DNA of 54,561 bases from Streptomyces sp. NRRL S-337 (lineage in GTDB: Bacteria > Actinomycetota > Actinomycetes > Streptomycetales > Streptomycetaceae), in NCBI RefSeq assembly GCF_000720175.1, contig NZ_JOIX01000048.1, forward strand, positions 1 to 54,561, written 5' to 3'. The notes beneath the pieces were generated by a model. The model was not told where the DNA came from and ran no database searches. It saw only the letters and a program-made list of their open reading frames with translations. Positions 1-7,714 of this stretch are shown here, piece by piece. Within the stretch, counting starts at the first letter, position 1, and each line of letters begins with the position of its first letter. The position numbers and the translations under genes are program-made.

Positions 1-96
1 CACTGGTCACACTTCCGCAGACGCAGCCAAGCCCGAGCCCGCCACTGCCACTACCAACGCCGAGGCCACAACCCCCACATGCGGTTGCAGTACTAG
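1..96 (+). CDS. C-terminal tail of a truncated reading frame, possibly an IS transposase
   Basis: Frame 1 is open from the window edge to a TAG stop at 94-96. It encodes 31 residues rich in Arg, His and Gln, beginning HWSHFRRRSQARARHCHYQRR. The basic pattern with repeated Arg and His resembles from memory the C-termini of actinobacterial transposases (IS701-like), but 31 residues cannot settle a family. The bulk of the gene lies outside the window. The stop is TAG, rare in this GC-rich genome. It could instead be a chance open frame. Confidence 0.35.
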   Translation, partial: HWSHFRRRSQARARHCHYQRRGHNPHMRLQY

Positions 97-233
97 GGGC
101 AGGCTCACTGCCCGCGGCTTCCCGCTACGGGCCGCCCTTTACGGACCCCCTCTTTACCGGCCTCACCGCCCGCGTGGCAGGTCGCCCCCGGCGGGCCGGA
201 TCACCGCCTGGCCGGCCCCGGCGGGCCGGATGA
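97..233. other. Intergenic region with a short direct repeat
   Basis: There is no supportable gene here. A direct repeat of CCCCGGCGGGCCGGAT occurs at about 187 and 217, just downstream of the thioesterase stop codon on the minus strand. It may contribute to a GC-rich terminator for that gene. Confidence 0.4.
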
Positions 234-743
234 TCACTCGGCCAGGCCCATCGGCGCCGGGTCCTCGGCCAGTTCGCGCAGCGCTGCCCGCGGATCGGGC
301 AGCAGCTTGCGCTCCGCAAGGTCCAGCACTCCGCAGACCGCGCTCACCTCGGCGGCCACCGTCCCGTCCGTCCTGCGGACGGTCTGCTCGATCCGGAAGG
401 TCCGGCCCTCGCCCCATACGAAGGCGCAGCTCACGTCGACCTCGTCGCCGGCCCGCAGCTCCCGCCGGTAGCGGATCGTGGTCTCGAGGGTGACCGGCCC
501 GATGCGCCGGTCCACCATGGCGCTCTGCCGGATGCCGCTCGCCTGGAGCAGCGACCAGCGGGCGTGCTCGGCGTACTGGAGGTAGACGCTCTGGTTGAGA
601 TGGCCCTGGGTGTCCGTCTCGTACCCCCGTACGGTGACCCGCACGGCGAACGGCTCCGCCGCCTCCGACCCGGCCACCGGCTCCCCCGCTCCCGCCACCG
701 TCACGCCCACTGCCACTCCCCGCGATTCCTTGGCCATGACCAT
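234..743 (-). CDS. Acyl-CoA thioesterase, hotdog (4HBT) fold
   Basis: A hotdog-fold thioesterase predicted to hydrolyse acyl-CoA or acyl-ACP thioesters in the cytoplasm. The family signature lies near the N-terminus: Asp44, Gly47-His48 and Asn50, followed by a conserved Tyr and YAEHAR. This matches the 4-hydroxybenzoyl-CoA thioesterase pattern D-x2-GH-x-N. At 169 residues it is slightly longer than the usual 130-150 because of a poorly conserved 30-residue leader. I chose ATG at 743; ATG at 737 is equally possible. The frame stays open upstream to 917 through an 18-bp tandem repeat, so a longer product cannot be excluded, but the extra residues look like low-complexity Ser/Ala/Gly. The substrate is unknown. 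Confidence 0.8.
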   Translation of the reverse strand: MVMAKESRGVAVGVTVAGAGEPVAGSEAAEPFAVRVTVRGYETDTQGHLNQSVYLQYAEHARWSLLQASGIRQSAMVDRRIGPVTLETTIRYRRELRAGDEVDVSCAFVWGEGRTFRIEQTVRRTDGTVAAEVSAVCGVLDLAERKLLPDPRAALRELAEDPAPMGLAE

Positions 744-800
744 GGCCGTCGGTGGCCCATCGTAGGCGCGGGTGATCGGCGCCGGGGGGCTTTTCCTTCG

Positions 801-872
801 GGCACAGGCAGACGATCCGGCACAGGCAGACGATCCGGCACCAGCAAACGAATCGGCACCGGCGGACGATCC
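801..872. repeat. Tandem repeat, four 18-bp units
   Basis: Units begin at 801, 819, 837 and 855. The first two are identical (GGCACAGGCAGACGATCC); the third and fourth differ at a few positions. The repeat lies 58 bp upstream of the chosen thioesterase start. The unit length is a multiple of three, and on the minus strand it would add hexapeptides such as SSACAG if translation began farther upstream. Confidence 0.85.
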
Positions 873-986
873 AGCACGGGCATGACGGGCCGTCAACTGG
901 CTGCAACACGCCGCCAACGGACCGCAACGGACCGCAGGCGAACGGTCCTGGCCGGGACCGGGCGGGTCGGCCGTGCGGCAGGCCCG

Positions 987-2216
987 TCAGGGGCTCCCCG
1001 TCTTCAGGCGGAGGTTCCACTTGGTGAGGGGCTTGGTGATGGGCTGGAAGATGGTGACGGTGTCGCCGCCGAAGTTGCCGCAGGTCGCGGCGCCGCCGCC
1101 GGAGTGGACGCCGACCGCCATCGGGGCGTTGGGCTGGGTGACGTACGAGCCGCCCGAATCCCCGGCCGCGGAACAGGCGTTGGTGTACCCCAGCCCGTCG
1201 ATGATCGTGGTGCCGTAGTCCACGGTCTGGTCGACCCGGGTGATCTCCCCGCAGTGCCAGCCGCTGGACTGGCCCGAGCGGCAGATCGACATGCCGGCCA
1301 GTCCCTCCTGCGAGCCGGTGACGGCGACGGGTGTGCCGCCCTGCCCGGCCACCGCCGAGCCGACGGTCCACCCCGGCTGGTCGACCCGGACCAGCCCGAA
1401 GTCACCCTCGTGGCCGTTGACGCTGTAGTTGCCGCCCGGATTGGAGGTTCCCATCCGGGTGCCGTCCTTGCCGAACGCGGCCTGATCGGGTGTCAGGGTG
1501 CAGTGGCCGGCCGTCAGGAAGCCCTGGAACCCCTGCGGGCCGGTCACCGAGAAGCCGATCGAGCAGATGCCCTCGTTGCCGGGCATCCAGCGCTCGCCGC
1601 CGACGACCGTGCCGCCCTGCTGGCGCGGCGTCTGGTTACTGCGTTCGACGGTGATCCTCACCTTCGCGCGGGTGCCGAGGTCGCGGAGGCCCTTCTCGAA
1701 GGCGTCGGTCCGGGCGGTGTGTTTGGTGCGGTCGACGCGGATCACGAGACCGTTGGCCCGCTCGTCCACGCCCCAGCCGGTGACCCCGGGGACGCCCTTG
1801 CCGACCCGGCCGGCGACCTTGTGCACCAGCGCGGTCAGCACGGCGCGGCTGTGCCGTACGGTCTTGGGGATCGCGCCGGCCGCCTTGACCCGCTGGGCGT
1901 CGGCGGGGCCGGTCACCGCGACGACGAGCTTGCCGCTCGTCTTGTCGAACCACATCCCGGCGGGCGGCGTGGCGAGCGCCCGGCGGACCGCGGCCGCGGC
2001 ACGGTGCGCGTCGGCCTCCTGCGCGAGCCGGGTGCGCACCTGTTCCGCGGTCAGCCGGAGGTCCCGGCGCATCGCGTCGAGCAGACCGCGCGGGGCGGGC
2101 TGGGACGTGGGCTGGGGGAGCGGTACGGAGTGCGCCGGGCCGAGCGGGCCGACGGTCGCCATGACGGCGGCGACGGCCGCGCACCGTAGTGCTGCCTTGC
2201 GGAAGCGGGGTTCCAT
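987..2216 (-). CDS. Secreted streptogrisin-like serine protease (S1 family) with prodomain
   Basis: A 409-residue preproprotease. Residues 1-30 form a signal peptide ending near Ala28-His29. Residues about 42-200 are a propeptide of the alpha-lytic protease type, an intramolecular folding chaperone in this family. The mature chymotrypsin-fold domain begins near Val204-Gly206. The catalytic triad is visible: His238 in TAGHC, Asp272 in GDFGL and Ser354 in GDSGG. Paired Cys residues (218/239, 312/322, 348/379) fit the disulfides of secreted family members. The ATG at 2216 is preceded by a good CGAGGAGA ribosome site. It is divergent from the small gene at 2319. The role is extracellular protein degradation; substrate preference is not deducible. 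Confidence 0.93.
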   Translation of the reverse strand: MEPRFRKAALRCAAVAAVMATVGPLGPAHSVPLPQPTSQPAPRGLLDAMRRDLRLTAEQVRTRLAQEADAHRAAAAVRRALATPPAGMWFDKTSGKLVVAVTGPADAQRVKAAGAIPKTVRHSRAVLTALVHKVAGRVGKGVPGVTGWGVDERANGLVIRVDRTKHTARTDAFEKGLRDLGTRAKVRITVERSNQTPRQQGGTVVGGERWMPGNEGICSIGFSVTGPQGFQGFLTAGHCTLTPDQAAFGKDGTRMGTSNPGGNYSVNGHEGDFGLVRVDQPGWTVGSAVAGQGGTPVAVTGSQEGLAGMSICRSGQSSGWHCGEITRVDQTVDYGTTIIDGLGYTNACSAAGDSGGSYVTQPNAPMAVGVHSGGGAATCGNFGGDTVTIFQPITKPLTKWNLRLKTGSP

Positions 2217-2318
2217 CGGGGGTCTCCTCGCGGTGTCGGGTGCACGTCGGATCCGATGGGCCGAGCGTGCGGGACACCGGCGCGGGTGGCACGAGGAGTT
2301 CCCCCGCATCATGGAGGA

Positions 2319-2915
2319 ATGACCACCGACCGAAGCCGCCAAGTCCCCGCTGTTCACGGCCCGGTGGCCTTCGAGGACCTGCCGCCCGCGCTGCACAACG
2401 TGACCTACTCGGGCGCCCGCCATCCGGGAGCGACGGCACCTGAATGCCCGTCAGGCAGGAACGGCCCGGGCGGCTTCGGCGGGCCGGGCGGGCCGGGCGG
2501 CTTCGACGGCCTTGGCAGCACGGGCGGCTTCGGCGGTCCGGTGGGCGCCGGCGGTTTCGCCGATCTGGCCGGGGGCGCCAACTGCCAGCGCTACGCGTAC
2601 GCCGTGCTGCGCCACTACGGGCTGGGGGTGCCGCCGTTGCGCTCGGCGGAATTGTGGGCGGACACCCGGGCGACCCGGCGGGCCGGGCGCCCGCGGCCGC
2701 TGGACCTGGTGCTCTTCGACGCCGGGCCGAACGGGGACCGGCCCGAGGGGTACGGCGCCCACGTGGGCGTGCATCTGGGACCCGACGCGGTGCTGCATCT
2801 CTGCCGCGAGGTGGGCCGGCCCGCGGTCTGGTGCTATGCGGAGTTCGCGGCGCGGACGCGGTACGCGCGGTTCCTCGGGGTCAAGCGGGTGCGGGGCACG
2901 ACGCCGGACCGGTGA
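2319..2915 (+). CDS. NlpC/P60-like or CHAP-like small protein with Gly-rich linker
   Basis: A 198-residue protein. Residues 1-45 are unremarkable. Residues 50-85 are a Gly/Phe/Pro-rich low-complexity linker. The C-terminal domain has a motif with Cys89 (GANCQRYAYAVL) and His148 (GAHVGVHLG), matching the Cys...His arrangement of papain-like NlpC/P60 cysteine peptidases that cut peptidoglycan stems. No signal peptide is evident, which is odd for a wall hydrolase and suggests an intracellular or non-classical role. The GGAGGA ribosome site almost abuts the ATG at 2319, so the start is uncertain; in-frame ATG 2256 is an alternative. It ends convergently against the next gene. Confidence 0.7.
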   Translation: MTTDRSRQVPAVHGPVAFEDLPPALHNVTYSGARHPGATAPECPSGRNGPGGFGGPGGPGGFDGLGSTGGFGGPVGAGGFADLAGGANCQRYAYAVLRHYGLGVPPLRSAELWADTRATRRAGRPRPLDLVLFDAGPNGDRPEGYGAHVGVHLGPDAVLHLCREVGRPAVWCYAEFAARTRYARFLGVKRVRGTTPDR

Positions 2916-2918
2916 GCC

Positions 2919-2940
2919 CCCCCCCCGGGGGGCCGGGCCC
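2919..2940. terminator. GC-rich convergent terminator
   Basis: The 26-bp gap between two convergent stop codons contains a C-run followed by a G-run, perfectly palindromic at 2921-2932, and a second GGCCGGGCCC element. It probably ends transcription from both sides. Confidence 0.6.
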
Positions 2941-2941
2941 C

Positions 2942-4294
2942 TCAGAACCCGCCGTCGCCCCCGCCGCCGAAGCCGCCCCCGTCGAACCCGCCGCCGTCCC
3001 CGAAGCCACCGCTGAAGTCGTCGGGGTTGAAGTCGGCGCCCGAGTAGTCGCCGCCGTCGACGCCCGCGGGCCCGCCGAAGTCGGCGCCGTAGGCGGGGGA
3101 CGACATCATGACGTTGCCGAGCAGCGTGCCGACGAGCAGGCCGGGCAGCAGACCGCCGCCGAAGTAGCCGCCGGCCCAGGGGGCGTAGGCCGGGCCCGCG
3201 TCCCAGTACGGGCGGTCGCCGCTCTCGGTGCGGACCGTGCGGGCCAGCGGCTCGCGGCCGTCGTCCAGCCGGCTCTTGTCCGCGGCGCAGACCGGGACAA
3301 CGCGCTCGGCGCCGCCGGGCGGGGCCCAGCCGACGTCGACGACGGACGGGCCGTGCCGCGGGTCGAAGAAGCAGGGCAGCCGGCGCTCGGGCAGCGGCCG
3401 GCCCTCGCGGCGCGCGGCGAGCGTGGCCAGCGAGAAGCGGCCGTCCTCCAGGGCCCGGGTCACCGTCTGCACGTCGCCGGGGTGCTGGGCCGCCGCCATC
3501 GCCGACTTCGCGTTCTCGTACGCGTCCAGCGCATGGCTGTAGTCGGCACGCATCGCGTCGTCGGCGCCGGGCTCGTCGGGCCGGAAGTCGAGCCGGTCGA
3601 GTTCCTCGCCGAAGGCGGTGATGTCCTCGTCGACGACGGTCCGCAGCTGCTCCAGCGCGGCCCGCTCCTCCTCCTGGCGCCGCCGGCGGTTGCGGCGGGC
3701 GATGGCGTACGCGCCTCCGCCGCCGACGACCAGCAGCACGCCGAGGCCGATCGCGGTCCCCGAGTCGAAGCCGGCGCCGCCGGTGCCGCCCCAGGAGTCG
3801 GGGGCGTGGCCGCGGGCCGACTGGTTGGCGGTGTCGACGAAGCTGTTCAGCCGCTCGCCGACGGTCGGGTAGGTGGTGCGCTTCACCGAGCCGACGAGGT
3901 TCTGCACCGCGTTGTGGGGCATCACCTGCGGGTCGGCGCCGGCGTTGAAGCCGTTGCCGAGTTCGACGGCGTAGACCCCGGCGATGCCGACCTTGGTCCG
4001 CAGATCGCGGAGCAGGGTGCTGGGCGGGTAGTCCGCGGTGCGCGGCAGGACGGCCACGAAGACCGGCTTGTCGGCGTCCTTGATCTTCTTGGCCAGCGCG
4101 TCCGCGTCGGCCGTGGAGAACTGCCCCGCGGCGCGCGGATCGACGTAGACCGGGCCCTTTTTCAGGGCGGCCGCGGCATCATCCAGACCGCCCGCGGCGT
4201 GCGCGCCGGGCGCCAGCACGGCGGCCACCGCCAGCAGCGCGGCCACCAGCAGCAGAACGGGTCCGATCAGCGCACGACGAGTTGCGGTGTTCAT
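2942..4294 (-). CDS. TPM-like membrane protein with Gly/Phe/Asp-rich tail
   Basis: A 450-residue protein. Residues 1-34 form a signal peptide or first membrane segment (LVAALLAVAAVLAPGAHAA). An extracytoplasmic region of about 35-165 follows, with alternating strands and helices resembling the TPM domain found in putative phosphatases and photosystem assembly proteins. A second membrane segment at about 178-195 is followed by the basic patch RRNRRRRQEEE, then a coiled-coil-like stretch at 205-290. The last 70 residues are Gly/Phe/Asp repeats ending FGGGGDGGF. No catalytic motif is obvious. The architecture recurs in streptomycetes, but the function is unknown to me. ATG 4294 gives a normal export signal. 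Confidence 0.75.
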   Translation of the reverse strand: MNTATRRALIGPVLLLVAALLAVAAVLAPGAHAAGGLDDAAAALKKGPVYVDPRAAGQFSTADADALAKKIKDADKPVFVAVLPRTADYPPSTLLRDLRTKVGIAGVYAVELGNGFNAGADPQVMPHNAVQNLVGSVKRTTYPTVGERLNSFVDTANQSARGHAPDSWGGTGGAGFDSGTAIGLGVLLVVGGGGAYAIARRNRRRRQEEERAALEQLRTVVDEDITAFGEELDRLDFRPDEPGADDAMRADYSHALDAYENAKSAMAAAQHPGDVQTVTRALEDGRFSLATLAARREGRPLPERRLPCFFDPRHGPSVVDVGWAPPGGAERVVPVCAADKSRLDDGREPLARTVRTESGDRPYWDAGPAYAPWAGGYFGGGLLPGLLVGTLLGNVMMSSPAYGADFGGPAGVDGGDYSGADFNPDDFSGGFGDGGGFDGGGFGGGGDGGF

Positions 4295-4328
4295 GGGTTC
4301 GACGCTACCCGAACCGCACTTTCAGGAC

Positions 4329-4391
4329 ATCACCGGTCGGGTTGCAGATATCACCGGTCGGGTTCCGGACCTCATCGGTCGGGTTCGGGGC
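4329..4391. repeat. Three 21-bp tandem units
   Basis: The core ATCACCGGTCGGGTT repeats at exact 21-bp spacing (two helical turns), with the third copy slightly changed (CTCATCGGTCGGGTT). Positioning on one helical face makes a regulator-binding array plausible, but no cognate protein is identified. Confidence 0.8.
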
Positions 4392-4425
4392 CTCGCGTGC
4401 CGGGGTGCGGGGCGTCGCCGGTCGA

Positions 4426-4473
4426 GGTGCCGTGAGCGGGTCCGGTCGGGGTGCCGTGAGCGGGCGCGGTCGG
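4426..4473. repeat. Two 24-bp tandem units
   Basis: Two adjacent copies (4426-4449 and 4450-4473) differ at only two positions. They share the CGGTCGG core with the 21-bp array just upstream. Confidence 0.8.
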
Positions 4474-4608
4474 GGGGATTCTCCTGCCCCGCCCGGGGTC
4501 TGTCGCGCCGGAAATGGCCATCGGGGTGGTCGCTCCGCGCGTCGTTTTTGGCGGTCGGAGTGCCGGGGATGCTCCGGCTCGTCCCTCCCCCGAGGAAACG
4601 AGGAGACG

Positions 4609-5220
4609 ATGTCCAGGGCGATCTCGATAGCCACGAACCTCGCCGTCGCCGTTGCCGCCACCGCCGTCGGTTGCATGACGGTGGTCACCCTGGCGCCGGG
4701 GAATCCGGACGACGGAACGACCCGGTTCCGGTCCGCGAGCGCTCCGGCCGCGGCGGCCGGGCCGGACGGTTCGGCGGCGCGGGCCGCCACCTCCGCCCTC
4801 GGCGTACACGCCGGCCGCCCGGGCGCATCCGGACCGGCCGGACCGGATGCGGCGGCGGGACCGGAGGCGATGGCCGGGCCCGATGCGATGACCGGGCCGG
4901 AGGCGGTGGCCGTGGGCGGGCGGATCGAGGTGACCGCGCCGCCGGCCGGTCTCAGCTACCGCCCGCACGGCAGCCTCCCGGTCGCCTGGAAGAACAGCAC
5001 CGGGCGGCAGGTGGACGTCTGGCTCAACGCCGGGATGGGCCACGGCCGGCCGCCTCAGCGGCTGGCCGTGGTGGCGCCCAAGGCGGGCGACGGGCCGACG
5101 GGCGAGGCGCTGGTGACACTCCCCCAGGTGCCGCCGGGTCCGCACTACTTCCTGGAGGTGGCCACCGCCGGTGACGCCGCGGTCCACGCGTTCAGCAAGC
5201 CCTTCGCCATCACCGGCTGA
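4609..5220 (+). CDS. Secreted protein with Kre9/KNH-like Ig domain
   Basis: A 203-residue protein. The N-terminal 30 residues look like a signal or anchor (ISIATNLAVAVAATAVGCMTVV). A low-complexity Ala/Gly/Pro linker at about 45-105 contains GPEAM and GPDAM repeats. The C-terminal 95 residues start at GGRIEVTAPPAG and continue with strands such as GSLPVAWKNSTG, resembling the Ig-like fold of Kre9/KNH surface proteins. A strong AGGAG site at 4601-4605 supports this start. No enzymatic residues are apparent; a wall- or surface-attached role is inferred from the layout alone. Confidence 0.72.
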   Translation: MSRAISIATNLAVAVAATAVGCMTVVTLAPGNPDDGTTRFRSASAPAAAAGPDGSAARAATSALGVHAGRPGASGPAGPDAAAGPEAMAGPDAMTGPEAVAVGGRIEVTAPPAGLSYRPHGSLPVAWKNSTGRQVDVWLNAGMGHGRPPQRLAVVAPKAGDGPTGEALVTLPQVPPGPHYFLEVATAGDAAVHAFSKPFAITG

Positions 5221-5223
5221 CCG

Positions 5224-5308
5224 GGGAATACCCCCCACCCGGCCGACGTTGGGGCCCCGTAGGGGGGCGTCGATCCCCTACGGGATCTGTTCGACCACCC
5301 CCTACGGG
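5224..5308. repeat. Diverged copy of the module found at 41064-41148
   Basis: The stretch from GGGAATACCC (5224) to CTGTTCGACCA (ends 5297) aligns without gaps to 41064-41137; by my count 48 of 74 positions match, with both ends nearly identical. It contains the hairpin CCCGTAGGGG / CCCCTACGGG. Further copies of CCCTACGGG follow at about 5300 and 5349. Confidence 0.7.
5256..5284. terminator. Bidirectional hairpin terminator
   Basis: A perfect 10-bp stem, CCCGTAGGGG (5256-5265) and CCCCTACGGG (5275-5284), with a 9-nt loop. It lies between convergent genes 36 bp after the stop at 5220. No T-run is present, as usual for actinobacteria. Confidence 0.65.
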
Positions 5309-5375
5309 CCCCTTCGTCGCCCGCCCCCACGGGCCCCTCGCCACGCACCCCCTACGGGCCCGCGCCACACACTCC

Positions 5376-6536
5376 CTACGGCGCCCCCAGGTGGACCAGC
5401 TCTGCCAGCGCTTCCCGGTGGCGGCCCGGGGTGCCCAGGGTGAGTTCGTCGCTCTTGGCCCGCTTGAGGTAGAGGTGGGCCGGGTGTTCCCAGGTCATGC
5501 CGATCCCGCCGTGCAGTTGGATGCATTCCTCGGCGGCGCGGACCGCGACCGGGGCGCAGTACGCCTGGGCGACGGCCACCGCCACCGGGGCGTCCGGACT
5601 GCCGGTGGCCAGCGCGTCCGCGGCGTTGCGGGCCGCGGCGCGGGCCGAGGCGACCTCCAGCCAGCGGGCGGCCATCCGGTGCTTGAGCGCCTGGAACGAG
5701 CCCACCGGCCGGCCGAACTGGGTGCGCTCGGCCGTGTGGCGCACGGTTTCGGCCAGGCACCACTCGGCGACGCCGAGTTGTTCGGAGGCGAGCAGTCCGG
5801 CCCCGGTGAGCAGGGCCGCTCCGACGGTTTCCCGGGCCCGGTCGCCGGTGGCGAGCAGGCGGCCGCGGGCGCCGTCGAGGCTGACGTGGGCCAGCGGGCG
5901 GGTGAGGTCGAGCGGGGTGACGCGCTCGGTGCGTACGCCGTCCGCCGCGGCCTCGACCGCGAACAGGGCGGGGCCCTCGGGGCCCTGGGCGGGGACCAGC
6001 AGCAGGTCGGCGGCCGCGGCGTCGGCGACCGAGGTCACCCGGCCGGTCAGCGTGCCGTCCGCGGCAGCCCGTACGGTCGGCTCGGACGGGCCGCCCGGCG
6101 CGGTGGTCAAGGGGACGGCGAGCGCGCCGACGGTGGTGCCGGCGGCGAGCGCGGTCAGTGCCCCGGCCACCTCAGCGTCCTCGTGGTCGCAGCCGAGCAG
6201 GGCGGTCACCGCGAGGACCGCGCTGGTCAGGTAGGGGACGGGCGCGACGGCGCGGCCCAGTTCCTCCAGGACGACGGCGGCCTCCCGGGTGCCGGCGCCC
6301 GCGCCGCCGAACTCCTCGGGGACCAGCAGGCCGGCGGTGCCGATCTCCGTGGCGAGCGACCGCCACAGGGCGGCGTCGTAGGGCACGTCGGACTCGACGG
6401 CGGCGAGCACGGTGGCCGGATCGCTGCGGTCGGTGAGCAGTGCCCGTACGGCGTCGCGCAGGGCTTCCTCGTCGTCGGAGTAGAGGAGGTCGGGGTCGGG
6501 CGCCGGGGCGTTGGCGGGGCGGGTCTCGGTGGTCAT
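5376..6536 (-). CDS. Acyl-CoA dehydrogenase family protein, likely the non-catalytic partner subunit
   Basis: 386 residues with the three-part acyl-CoA dehydrogenase fold: N-terminal helices, beta domain, then C-terminal helices carrying AERTQFGRPVGSFQALKHRMA and QLHGGIGMTWEHP. The C-terminal segment that normally carries the catalytic glutamate reads KSDELTLGTPGRHRE and lacks the usual E-G-(G/T)-T/S-x-E motif. In actinobacteria, adjacent FadE genes often encode alpha2-beta2 heterotetramers in which one subunit supplies FAD contacts and the other the base; this fits the upstream gene, which has the motif. It overlaps that gene by 4 bp (ATGA at 6533-6536), so co-translation is likely. Confidence 0.88.
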   Translation of the reverse strand: MTTETRPANAPAPDPDLLYSDDEEALRDAVRALLTDRSDPATVLAAVESDVPYDAALWRSLATEIGTAGLLVPEEFGGAGAGTREAAVVLEELGRAVAPVPYLTSAVLAVTALLGCDHEDAEVAGALTALAAGTTVGALAVPLTTAPGGPSEPTVRAAADGTLTGRVTSVADAAAADLLLVPAQGPEGPALFAVEAAADGVRTERVTPLDLTRPLAHVSLDGARGRLLATGDRARETVGAALLTGAGLLASEQLGVAEWCLAETVRHTAERTQFGRPVGSFQALKHRMAARWLEVASARAAARNAADALATGSPDAPVAVAVAQAYCAPVAVRAAEECIQLHGGIGMTWEHPAHLYLKRAKSDELTLGTPGRHREALAELVHLGAP

Positions 6537-7714
6537 CGGGGGAGGTCCTTCCACGCGACGTCCTTGTCGGTGCGCGGCTCGGGCGGCAGGCCCAGTACGC
6601 GTTCGGCGACGATGTTGAGCAGCACTTCGGAGGTGCCTCCTTCGATGGAGTTCCCCTTGGCGCGCAGATAGCGGTAGCCGGCCTCGCGCCCGGTGAAGTC
6701 GACGCCCTCGGGGCGGCGCATCGTCCAGTCGTCGTAGGTCAGTCCGTCCTCGCCGAGGAACTCCACCTCCCAGCCGCTGATCTCCTGGGCGAGCCGGGCG
6801 AAGGCCAGTTTCATGCCGCTGCCCTCCGGGCCGGGCTGGCCCTTGGTGAGCTGCTGGCGCAGCCGTTCGCCGGTGAGCCGGGCGACCTCGGCGTCCACCC
6901 AGAGGGTCAGCAGGCGCTGGTGCAGGTCGTGGGTGCGCAGTTCGGGGCGGGCGCGCCAGTCGGCGGCGGCGACGCCGATCATGCCGCCTTCGCGGGGGAT
7001 CCGGTTGCCGCCGATGGCGACCCGTTCGTTCATCAGCGTGGTCTGGGCGACCCTCCAGCCCTCGCCCACCTCGCCGAGGCGGTGGGCGTCGGGGATGCGG
7101 ACGCCGGTGAGGAAGACCTCGTTGAACTCGGCCTCGCCGGTGATCTGGCGCAGCGGCCGCACCTCGACGCCGGGGTCGGTCATATCGCAGACGAAGTAGC
7201 TGATGCCGCGGTGTTTGGGCAGGTCGGGGTCGGTGCGGGCGATGAGGATGGCCCAGCGGGCCAGGTGGGCGCTGGAGGTCCACACCTTCTGGCCGTCGAC
7301 CACCCAGTCGTCGCCGTCGCGGACCGCGCGGGTGGCGAGTGCCGCGAGGTCGGAGCCGGCGCCGGGTTCGCTGAACAGCTGGCACCAGACTTCCTCGCCG
7401 GTCCACAGGGGGCGCAGGAAGCGCTGTTTCTGCTCGTCGGTGCCGAACCGGAGGATGGTGGGGGCGGCCATGCCCAGGCCGATGCCGATCCGGCCGGGGT
7501 CGTTGCCGGGTGCGCCGGCGGCGGCCAGTTCGGCGTCCACGACGGCCTGCAGCGCGCGGGGTGCGTCCAGGCCGCCGAGGCCGGCGGGGAAGTGCACCCA
7601 GGCCAGTCCGGCGTCGAAGCGGGCGCGCAGGAAGTCCAGCCGGTCGGTGGTGGCGGGCGGGTGCGCGGCGAGGAGGGCGGCGGTGCGGCGGCGGAGGTCT
7701 GCGGCGTCGGTCAT
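6533..7714 (-). CDS. Acyl-CoA dehydrogenase, catalytic subunit
   Basis: 393 residues. Family motifs include WCQLFSEPGAGSDLAAL (FAD/substrate loop), WVVDGQKVWTSSAHLA and, near residue 357, SIEGGTSEVLLN, which carries the candidate catalytic Glu. It oxidises an acyl-CoA to the enoyl-CoA and passes electrons to ETF. It starts at 7714, overlapping the stop of the upstream oxidoreductase by 4 bp, and its own stop overlaps the next dehydrogenase by 4 bp. The three-gene unit reads as a small catabolic operon. The substrate, whether fatty, aromatic or steroid acyl-CoA, is not identifiable. Confidence 0.9.
   Translation of the reverse strand: MTDAADLRRRTAALLAAHPPATTDRLDFLRARFDAGLAWVHFPAGLGGLDAPRALQAVVDAELAAAGAPGNDPGRIGIGLGMAAPTILRFGTDEQKQRFLRPLWTGEEVWCQLFSEPGAGSDLAALATRAVRDGDDWVVDGQKVWTSSAHLARWAILIARTDPDLPKHRGISYFVCDMTDPGVEVRPLRQITGEAEFNEVFLTGVRIPDAHRLGEVGEGWRVAQTTLMNERVAIGGNRIPREGGMIGVAAADWRARPELRTHDLHQRLLTLWVDAEVARLTGERLRQQLTKGQPGPEGSGMKLAFARLAQEISGWEVEFLGEDGLTYDDWTMRRPEGVDFTGREAGYRYLRAKGNSIEGGTSEVLLNIVAERVLGLPPEPRTDKDVAWKDLPR

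Larger units (their letters stand above)
4295..4608. other. Divergent intergenic region with two tandem repeats
   Basis: This 314-bp gap lies between divergent genes. It holds three 21-bp units starting at 4329, 4350 and 4371 (core ATCACCGGTCGGGTT) and two 24-bp units at 4426 and 4450 (core GGTGCCGTGAGCGGG). No gene is supportable. Promoters for both neighbours must lie here, and the repeated CGGTCGGG cores could be protein-binding sites. Confidence 0.6.

Noticed and set aside
8..80. Signal-peptide-like minus-strand frame (VASALVVAVAGSGLAASAEV)
   Set aside because: It stops right after the hydrophobic stretch, has no clear start or ribosome site, and opposes the plus-strand tail.
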